The position numbers and the translations under genes are program-made. Shown piece by piece: positions 1 to 5,177 of a DNA stretch of 6,429 nucleotides. The stretch is from an uncultured Prevotella sp. Lineage in GTDB: Bacteria > Bacteroidota > Bacteroidia > Bacteroidales > Bacteroidaceae. The stretch spans positions 1-6,429 of the forward strand of contig CALGRN010000127.1 of NCBI GenBank assembly GCA_937880835.1. The letters are read 5' to 3'. A model generated the notes under the pieces. That model ran no database searches and had not been told where the DNA came from. It saw nothing but the letters and a program-made list of their open reading frames with translations. The number at the start of each line of letters is the position of its first letter. Position 1 is the first letter of the stretch.

Positions 1-363
1 ATGTTGATTTAGCTGGTGCAGAGGTAAATCTATTAGAAATTGAAAATTGTTTTTTGCAAATTCTTTTTCTTTATATAAAAAAGCTTTTAAACCAAATATC
101 TGTGCTGAAGAAATTGAAATATCACCTTTTATAATAGGTATTATGTCAATTTTTACAGATAATCTTGAAGCAATGAACATTTGCTTCTTTTTCTGATCAT
201 ATATAGTAACTTCATCTATTATCAGCCTATTCATAAAGCCCAAATCCACACGTCCGATTTCAACATTAGTGCCTAATCTGTTTTCTAATGTCCGGCTTAT
301 CTCTGAACCAATAAAACGTTGCACTGTTGGTATATGCAACAGTATAATAAGCAAAATATACAC
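1..363 (-). CDS. TamB/AsmA-like (DUF490) protein, N-terminal fragment
   Basis: The minus-strand frame is open from a stop at 442-444 to the left edge, so only the N-terminus is present. The readable protein has a hydrophobic segment (IIWTLATVYILLIILLHIP) followed by VQRFIGSEISRTLENRLGT, then NVEIGRVDLGFMNRLIIDEV and a KIDIIPIIKGDISISSAQIFG stretch. This pattern, one N-terminal membrane anchor and then a periplasmic beta-repeat start with 'I..I...L.G.I.I...Q.FG', is what I know from the Bacteroidetes TamB-like family. Those large inner-membrane-anchored periplasmic proteins are implicated in outer-membrane and lipid transport. The end given (363) is the first standard start codon, a GTG. However, that start falls inside the hydrophobic segment, and coding character continues upstream to about 414 with no ATG, GTG or TTG. 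The true start is therefore uncertain. It is transcribed divergently from nqrA and is not expected to take part in the Nqr complex. The family call is by recalled resemblance only. Confidence 0.7.
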   Translation of the reverse strand, partial: MYILLIILLHIPTVQRFIGSEISRTLENRLGTNVEIGRVDLGFMNRLIIDEVTIYDQKKKQMFIASRLSVKIDIIPIIKGDISISSAQIFGLKAFLYKEKEFAKNNFQFLIDLPLHQLNQH

Positions 364-431
364 TGTGGCAAGTGTCCATATAATGCTGTTTATTATATGC
401 TTTAACTTTCTTATATATTGAAAATTTGTTG

Positions 432-439
432 CAAAAATA
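432..439 (-). promoter_or_regulatory. Candidate Bacteroidetes -7 promoter element for the TamB-like gene
   Basis: On the minus strand this reads TATTTTTG, an exact match to the Bacteroidetes -7 consensus TAnnTTTG. About 20 bp upstream there is only a partial match (TTTC) to the -33 element TTTG. If used, transcription would start near 425, leaving a very short leader if translation begins near 414 and about 60 nt if it begins at the GTG at 363. Such a short motif occurs often by chance in AT-rich DNA, so support comes mainly from its position. Confidence 0.4.
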
Positions 440-493
440 CATTATTTTTATTTGTTCGGGAAAGAAAAGAATAATTTTTCTTTTAATTATGTA

Positions 494-511
494 TATTTTT
501 GATTATATTTG
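494..511 (+). promoter_or_regulatory. Candidate promoter (two overlapping-register -7 elements) of the nqr operon
   Basis: Two exact matches to the Bacteroidetes -7 consensus TAnnTTTG lie 10 bp apart: TATTTTTG at 494-501 and TATATTTG at 504-511. For the second, a T-run at 481-484 lies 19 bp upstream, where the -33 TTTG would be expected, so that element is weak. Transcription starting about 7 bp downstream of 511 would give a leader of roughly 70 nt before the nqrA ATG. The element is placed by motif and position, and no experimental start is known from the sequence. The region is extremely AT-rich, so chance matches are possible. Confidence 0.45.
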
Positions 512-531
512 CACACGTTTTTAGTTGGAAG

Positions 532-542
532 TCAATAATTGA
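532..542. promoter_or_regulatory. 11-bp perfect palindrome in the nqr leader, possible operator
   Basis: TCAAT-A-ATTGA is a perfect inverted repeat with a one-base centre. It lies between the candidate -7 boxes and the nqrA start, directly abutting the tandem repeat at 541-560. That position would suit a repressor site just downstream of the transcription start, but nothing identifies a binding protein, and palindromes this short arise by chance in AT-rich sequence. Confidence 0.25.
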
Positions 543-560
543 TTTGAACGGATTTGAACT
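541..560. repeat. Tandem 10-bp repeat GATTTGAAC(G/T) upstream of nqrA
   Basis: Two head-to-tail copies, GATTTGAACG and GATTTGAACT, differ only in the last base and end 26 bp before the nqrA ATG. Each copy contains TTTG, the Bacteroidetes -33 core, and the AT-rich stretch about 20 bp beyond the second copy (TATAAT at 575-580) could act as a -7 region. That would make an alternative, nearly leaderless nqrA promoter. The repeat itself is certain; any function is inference. Confidence 0.6.
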
Positions 561-586
561 AGACAAAAATATTATATAATATAGTT

Positions 587-1939
587 ATGGCAAATGTTAT
601 AAAGTTACGTAAGGGCTTAAACATAAACCTAAAAGGAGAAGCACAAGAGCGAAGGATTCAAGTGAAGCAAGGTGATGATTATGCATTAATACCTAGCTAT
701 TTTACAGGAGTTACGCCTAAAGTGATTGTCAAAGAAGGGGATATTGTTAAAGCAGGGGATGCTTTATTCTTGAATAAGAGTTGTCCTGATGTTAAGTTTG
801 CATCGCCTGTCAGTGGTGTCATTACCGTCATTGAACGAGGAGAAAGAAGAAAAGTAATTTCCATTAAAGTCAAAGCTGACGCCGTTCAGCAGTATAAAGA
901 CTTTGGAATTAAAGATGTTTCATCTCTTAGTGGTGACGAAGTCAAGGATTCATTGATAAATGCCGGATTATTCGGTTATATAAATCAGTTACCTTATGCA
1001 ATTTCAACAACCACAGATACTAAACCTAAGGCTATTTTCATAAGTGCTTTCAGAGACATGCCTCTTGCTGGTAATTTTGAATTTGAATTAAAAGATAATG
1101 AGAAAGATTTCCAAACAGGATTGACAGCATTATCAAAAATTGCAAAGACTTATCTTGGTATTGGACGAGAACAGACAGATAGTGCACTGTTAAATGCAAG
1201 AAATGTTGAAATAAATGTATTTGACGGTGACTGTCCCGCCGGTAATGTGGGTGTGCAAGTAAACCATATTGCTCCCGTTAATAAGGGAGAAGTTGTTTGG
1301 ACTGTTGCCCCTACTACTGTTATCTTTTTCGGGCGTCTATTCAATTCTGGTAAGGTAGATTTACGTCGTACAATAGCAATTGCAGGCAGTGAGGTAAAAG
1401 AACCTGCTTATGTAGATACCGTAGTTGGTGCTAAGATTGCTGATTTACTTGAAGGAAAACTTAATAAATCAGAGCATATACGAATAATAAATGGAAATCC
1501 TCTTACTGGTATAAAGAGCAGTCTGGATGATTATTTAGGTTATAATACGTCAGAAATAACGGTTATACCGGAAGGAGATGATGTAAATGAGTTTATAGGT
1601 TGGATTATGCCTCGTTTAAATCAATTTTCAAAAAACAGAAGTTATTTCAGCTGGTTGTTTGGAAATAAGAAATCCTATGATTTGGATGCACGTATTAAAG
1701 GAGGGGAACGGCATATTATAATGAGTGGCGAGTATGACAAAGTGTTGCCTATGGATATATATGGCGAATATCTTATAAAAGCTATCATTGCCGGAGATAT
1801 TGACAAGCAGGAACAACTTGGTATATATGAAGTCTCACCGGAAGATTTTGCACTCGCAGAATTTGTTGACAGTTCCAAATTGGAATTGCAACGTATTGTA
1901 CGTGAAGGCTTGGATATTTTAAGAAAAGAAAATGCTTGA
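587..1939 (+). CDS. nqrA: Na+-translocating NADH:quinone reductase subunit A
   Basis: NqrA is the cytoplasmic, membrane-attached subunit of Na+-NQR that sits against NqrB near the quinone site. The 450-residue product is full length for the family. Residues 1-100 form the RnfC-type barrel-sandwich (lipoyl-like) domain: the opening MANVIKLRKGLNINLKG, GVTPKVIVKEGD at 41-52, and ASPVSGVITVIERGERRKV at 72-90. The most conserved block, PAGNVGVQVNHIAPVNKGEV, is at 217-236. A C-terminal helical part holds VLPMDIYGEYLIKAIIAGDI (386-405) and LQRIVREGLDIL (434-445). No transmembrane helix is seen, as expected. The ATG at 587 gives the family's usual N-terminus. It has no Shine-Dalgarno sequence, only the AT-rich leader ATTATATAATATAGTT. 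It is first in the operon and 32 bp ahead of nqrB. In the C-terminal motif, gamma-proteobacterial NqrA has Cys in FVCPGK, whereas this protein has FVDSSK. Confidence 0.97.
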   Translation: MANVIKLRKGLNINLKGEAQERRIQVKQGDDYALIPSYFTGVTPKVIVKEGDIVKAGDALFLNKSCPDVKFASPVSGVITVIERGERRKVISIKVKADAVQQYKDFGIKDVSSLSGDEVKDSLINAGLFGYINQLPYAISTTTDTKPKAIFISAFRDMPLAGNFEFELKDNEKDFQTGLTALSKIAKTYLGIGREQTDSALLNARNVEINVFDGDCPAGNVGVQVNHIAPVNKGEVVWTVAPTTVIFFGRLFNSGKVDLRRTIAIAGSEVKEPAYVDTVVGAKIADLLEGKLNKSEHIRIINGNPLTGIKSSLDDYLGYNTSEITVIPEGDDVNEFIGWIMPRLNQFSKNRSYFSWLFGNKKSYDLDARIKGGERHIIMSGEYDKVLPMDIYGEYLIKAIIAGDIDKQEQLGIYEVSPEDFALAEFVDSSKLELQRIVREGLDILRKENA

Positions 1940-1971
1940 TTTTGATTTCTCAATTTTTAATATAATATAAA

Positions 1972-3135
1972 ATGAGTGTGTTAAGAAATTATCTTGATAA
2001 GATGAAGCCTTCTTTTGAAGAAGGAGGAAAATTCCATGCTTTCCGTAGTGTGTTCGATGGATTTGAAACATTCCTGTATGTTCCTAACACTACGTCTAAG
2101 AGCGGTGTAAATATACATGATTCCATTGACTCCAAGAGAATAATGAGTATTGTGGTTATTGCTCTGATTCCTGCTCTTTTATTTGGAATGTATAATGTTG
2201 GTTATCAGAATTATGCCGCAGCTGGAAAATTAGCAGAAGCAGATTTTATATCAATGTTTTTATTTGGATTATTTACTGTTTTACCAAAAGTAATTATCTC
2301 TTATGTCGTCGGGTTAGGGATTGAATTTGCTTGGGCACAATGGAAAAAGGAAGAGATACAAGAAGGATACCTTGTTACAGGTATTCTTATACCACTTATT
2401 ATTCCGGTGAATTGTCCTATATGGATTTTAATTGTAGCAATTATATTTGCTGTGATTTTATGTAAGGAAATTTTTGGAGGAACAGGAATGAACATATTCA
2501 ATGTTGCGATTTCAGCACGTGCATTTCTATTTTTCTCTTATCCCTCTCAGATGACAGGTGACACAATATGGGTTGCTGAAAATTCTATTTTCGGATTTGG
2601 AAATACACTACCCGAAGGTATGACAATGGCAACTCCATTAGGAGAGATTGCACAAGGTGTTAATTTGCAATATTCAATGTCTGATATTATAATAGGACTC
2701 ATTCCCGGTTCTATCGGTGAAACAAGCGTGATAGCAATCCTTATCGGTGCAGTAATATTAATTTGGACAGGTATTGCAAGCTGGAAGACAATGATAAGTG
2801 TATTTGTTGGAGGTATAGCAATGGCATTGACTTTCAGCTTATTGGAAATGACACCATTGGTTTGGTATGAGCATATAATACTTGGAGGTTTCTGTTTCGG
2901 TGCAGTGTTTATGGCAACCGATCCGGTTACTTCAGCACGTACGGAAAAAGGTCAATATATATATGGTTTCATTGTAGGAGCATTAGCAATTATCATACGT
3001 GTTATGAATCCCGGTTATCCGGAAGGTATGATGCTTGCCATTTTGTTTGCAAATATGTTTGCTCCACTAATTGACTACTGTATTGTTCAGAATAATATAA
3101 ACAAGAGAATGAAACGTTTAACTTCTAATAAATAA
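1972..3135 (+). CDS. nqrB: Na+-translocating NADH:quinone reductase subunit B
   Basis: NqrB is the largest membrane subunit. In the family it carries a covalent FMN and riboflavin, and forms the main Na+ path and the quinone-reducing site with NqrA. The 387-residue product has a soluble amphipathic N-terminus (1-55) followed by about ten hydrophobic segments between 57 and 370. Family signatures are KEIFGGTGMNIFNVAISARA (165-184), a GSIGETSVIAILIGA block (246-260) and MATDPVTSARTEKGQYIYG (314-332). The covalent FMN is expected on a Thr in an S/TGAT-like motif. Here the candidate is Thr221 in EGMTMAT (215-221), where the usual Gly is Met and the usual leading Asp is Glu. NqrB resembles RnfD, but the NqrA-type neighbour and the soluble N-terminus favour NqrB. 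The start has no Shine-Dalgarno sequence and is preceded by AATATAATATAAA. The gap to nqrC is 8 bp. Confidence 0.97.
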   Translation: MSVLRNYLDKMKPSFEEGGKFHAFRSVFDGFETFLYVPNTTSKSGVNIHDSIDSKRIMSIVVIALIPALLFGMYNVGYQNYAAAGKLAEADFISMFLFGLFTVLPKVIISYVVGLGIEFAWAQWKKEEIQEGYLVTGILIPLIIPVNCPIWILIVAIIFAVILCKEIFGGTGMNIFNVAISARAFLFFSYPSQMTGDTIWVAENSIFGFGNTLPEGMTMATPLGEIAQGVNLQYSMSDIIIGLIPGSIGETSVIAILIGAVILIWTGIASWKTMISVFVGGIAMALTFSLLEMTPLVWYEHIILGGFCFGAVFMATDPVTSARTEKGQYIYGFIVGALAIIIRVMNPGYPEGMMLAILFANMFAPLIDYCIVQNNINKRMKRLTSNK

Positions 3136-3143
3136 TTACGGTT

Positions 3144-3872
3144 ATGACAGAAGAAAAGAAGAAGAGATTTAATACAAACTCAAATACATACACAATAATT
3201 TATTCTGTTATTATTGTTATTATAGTTGCATTTTTGCTCGCGTTTGTTTTTCGTGCTCTGAAGCCTGCGCAAGACGAGAATGTGGCTCTTGATAAAAAGA
3301 AGCAGATATTATACGCATTAAACATACGTGATATCTCTGACAAAGAAGCTGCATCTAAATACAAAGAAGTCATAATAGCTGACAGAATTCTTGATATAAA
3401 CGGAAATATTATTGATGCAGGTGAGAAAGGTGGAGAAAAAGCAGGCTTCCTTCTGAATAGTGCTGATTTTAAGGCAGGTAAACTTGCGCTTTATATCTGT
3501 GAGATAAGAGGTGAAAGAAAATATGTTATTCCTGTCTATGGAATGGGATTATGGGGAGCTATTAGTGGATATGTAGCAACCAACGATGATAAGAGAACTG
3601 TTTATGGAGTTTATTTCAATCATGACGGAGAAACTGCCGGACTTGGTGCAGAAATAAAAGATGATGCAAGTTGGCAGGCAAAGTTTATAGGAAAGGAATT
3701 ATTTTCAGACAAGGATACTACAAAAATCGCACTTTCTGTGAGTAAGAAGATAGAAGATCCGAAAACACAAGTAGATATTATCACAGGTGCTACACTAACG
3801 TCAAACGGAGTTACGGAAATGTTTCATAAATGTTTGGGAAAATATATGAAATTCCTAAATAATAATAAATAA
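3144..3872 (+). CDS. nqrC: Na+-translocating NADH:quinone reductase subunit C
   Basis: NqrC relays electrons through a covalently bound FMN in its extracytoplasmic FMN-binding domain. The 242-residue product has a short basic cytoplasmic N-terminus (EEKKKR), one transmembrane helix at about 18-37, and a soluble domain. The flavinylation motif recognised by ApbE is intact: DIITGATLTS at 211-220, with Thr217 as the FMN attachment residue by homology with the known NqrC threonine. The family block ETAGLGAEI is at 163-171, and the conserved Gly-rich GMGLWGAISGYVA lies at 133-145. The length is close to the family norm. It starts 8 bp after nqrB without a recognisable Shine-Dalgarno sequence, so translation may be coupled to nqrB termination. 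The apbE gene needed for flavin attachment is not in this window. Confidence 0.97.
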   Translation: MTEEKKKRFNTNSNTYTIIYSVIIVIIVAFLLAFVFRALKPAQDENVALDKKKQILYALNIRDISDKEAASKYKEVIIADRILDINGNIIDAGEKGGEKAGFLLNSADFKAGKLALYICEIRGERKYVIPVYGMGLWGAISGYVATNDDKRTVYGVYFNHDGETAGLGAEIKDDASWQAKFIGKELFSDKDTTKIALSVSKKIEDPKTQVDIITGATLTSNGVTEMFHKCLGKYMKFLNNNK

Positions 3873-3877
3873 AAAAC

Positions 3878-3883
3878 AGGAGG
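3878..3883 (+). promoter_or_regulatory. Canonical Shine-Dalgarno sequence of nqrD
   Basis: AGGAGG lies 8 nt before the nqrD ATG, inside the 19-bp nqrC-nqrD gap. A full consensus ribosome binding site fixes this start. It is unusual here, because the starts of nqrA, nqrB, nqrC and nqrF lack one and Bacteroidetes genes generally do without. Confidence 0.85.
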
Positions 3884-3891
3884 AATAGTAT

Positions 3892-4518
3892 ATGAGTAAG
3901 TTGTTTTCCAAAGAGAACAAAGAGGTTTTCATTAATCCTCTGAATTTAGATAATCCTATATTGGTTCAAGTGCTGGGTATATGTTCTGCACTTGCCGTAA
4001 CATCTCAGTTGAAACCTTCTATCGTAATGGGACTTGCTGTTACTATAATTACAGCATTTTCCAATGTCATTATCTCTATAATCAGAAATACGATACCCTC
4101 ACGCATACGAATCATAGTACAGCTTGTTGTTGTAGCAGCACTTGTCACTATCGTAAGTCAAGTGCTTAAAGCATTTGCTTATGACGTAAGCGTGCAGCTT
4201 TCTGTTTATGTCGGGCTAATCATTACCAACTGTATTCTGATGGGACGCCTTGAAGCATTTGCAATGATGAATAAGCCTTGGCCGAGTTTCCTTGACGGTT
4301 TAAGTAATGGAATAGGATATGCTGCCATACTTGTAATTGTTGGTTTTATGCGCGAACTGTTCGGACGTGGCACGCTTCTGGGATTCAGCATAATTCCTAA
4401 ATCTTTTTATGAGGCAGGTTATATGAACAATGGAATGATGACAATGCCTGCAATGGCATTGATATTGTTGGGAGGTGTCATTTGGATTCACAGAGCATAT
4501 TTTTATAAGGAGAAATAA
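3892..4518 (+). CDS. nqrD: Na+-translocating NADH:quinone reductase subunit D
   Basis: NqrD is an integral membrane subunit homologous to NqrE, and the two pack as an inverted pair. The 208-residue product has six hydrophobic segments (about 23-40, 43-63, 72-93, 100-118, 138-155 and 183-200). Family motifs are NPILVQVLGICSALAVT (21-37) and ITNCILMGRLEAFA (111-124). Cys31 and Cys114 in these motifs correspond to the conserved pair that, with two cysteines of NqrE, holds the intramembrane iron-sulfur centre between NqrF and NqrC. The hydrophilic stretch MRELFGRGTLLG (153-164) is also typical of the NqrD/RnfE family. Unlike RnfE, the gene lies in a full nqr context. Its start is set by AGGAGG 8 nt upstream. 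It ends only 2 bp before nqrE, and its last codons contain the nqrE ribosome binding site, so the two are probably translationally coupled. Confidence 0.97.
   Translation: MSKLFSKENKEVFINPLNLDNPILVQVLGICSALAVTSQLKPSIVMGLAVTIITAFSNVIISIIRNTIPSRIRIIVQLVVVAALVTIVSQVLKAFAYDVSVQLSVYVGLIITNCILMGRLEAFAMMNKPWPSFLDGLSNGIGYAAILVIVGFMRELFGRGTLLGFSIIPKSFYEAGYMNNGMMTMPAMALILLGGVIWIHRAYFYKEK
4507..4512 (+). promoter_or_regulatory. Shine-Dalgarno sequence of nqrE inside the nqrD 3' end
   Basis: AAGGAG sits 8 nt before the nqrE ATG and overlaps the final Lys-Glu-Lys codons of nqrD. A ribosome finishing nqrD would stop within 10 nt of this site, consistent with reinitiation and equal production of the two paired subunits. 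Confidence 0.8.
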
Positions 4519-4520
4519 TT

Positions 4521-5147
4521 ATGGAACATTTAATTAGTTTATTTTTCAGATCTATATTTGTAGATAACATGATATTCGCATTCTTTCTTGGAATGTGCTC
4601 TTATCTTGCTGTATCTAAGAATGTCAAGACATCTTTCGGTTTGGGAATAGCTGTGACTTTTGTTTTGCTTGTCACTGTTCCTGTTGATTATCTTCTTCAA
4701 ACCAAAGTATTGGGACCTGACTGTATTTTTGAAGGAATAGATCTCTCATATTTGAGTTTTATTCTTTTCATAGCAGTTATAGCAGGCATTGTGCAATTGG
4801 TAGAAATGGCTGTTGAGAAATACAGTCCATCACTTTATGGAGCACTTGGAATATTCCTGCCTCTCATTGCTGTTAACTGTGCCATAATGGGTGCGTCTTT
4901 ATTCATGCAGCAACGTATAAATTTAGATCCGAGCAATTCACAATACATCGGCAGTGTGCTTGATGCCATAGTATATGCATTAGGTAGCGGAATAGGATGG
5001 ACACTTGCAATAGTATCAATGGGTGCTATACGCGAAAAGATGCAATACAGCGATATTCCCAAACCGCTTCAAGGATTAGGAATAACGTTTATTACCGTAG
5101 GACTTATGGCTATGGCTATGATGTGCTTTTCCGGATTATCAATATAA
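4521..5147 (+). CDS. nqrE: Na+-translocating NADH:quinone reductase subunit E
   Basis: NqrE is the membrane partner of NqrD. The 208-residue product has six hydrophobic segments (about 10-30, 37-60, 78-97, 107-127, 148-170 and 185-205). The family motifs are NMIFAFFLGMCSYLAVS (16-32) and LPLIAVNCAIMGASLF (113-128). Cys26 and Cys120 are the conserved pair that completes the NqrD/E iron-sulfur site. The motif YALGSGIGWTLAIV (152-165), followed by MGAIREKM, is also characteristic. It is about ten residues longer than the Vibrio cholerae protein (198 residues as I recall it), with extra length probably in the loops around 60-75 and 130-142. The ATG lies 2 bp after the nqrD stop with AAGGAG in the expected place. 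A 30-bp AT-rich gap without a terminator-like hairpin leads to nqrF, so the operon continues. Confidence 0.97.
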   Translation: MEHLISLFFRSIFVDNMIFAFFLGMCSYLAVSKNVKTSFGLGIAVTFVLLVTVPVDYLLQTKVLGPDCIFEGIDLSYLSFILFIAVIAGIVQLVEMAVEKYSPSLYGALGIFLPLIAVNCAIMGASLFMQQRINLDPSNSQYIGSVLDAIVYALGSGIGWTLAIVSMGAIREKMQYSDIPKPLQGLGITFITVGLMAMAMMCFSGLSI

Positions 5148-5177
5148 TTATCAACAATCAAATTTTCAGTTAACGAA

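Noticed and set aside
1150..1953. Minus-strand open frames of 62-92 codons within nqrA
   Set aside because: They lie wholly opposite a conserved, clearly coding gene, overlap one another, and their products show no recognisable domain.
3981..4169. A + strand 62-codon frame in another register inside nqrD
   Set aside because: It is a shadow of nqrD: the product is rich in Cys, Tyr and Thr with no family resemblance, and it lies inside conserved membrane segments of the real gene.
3144..4518. Possibility that this is an rnf (ferredoxin:NAD+) operon rather than nqr
   Set aside because: NqrC, NqrD and NqrE have Rnf homologues, but NqrA at the front and NqrF with its ferredoxin-reductase architecture at the end, in A-F order, are specific to nqr.
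5148..5177. Terminator or separate promoter between nqrE and nqrF
   Set aside because: The 30-bp gap is AT-rich but has no GC-rich hairpin followed by a T-run and no convincing TAnnTTTG with a -33 partner, so nqrF most likely shares the operon transcript.
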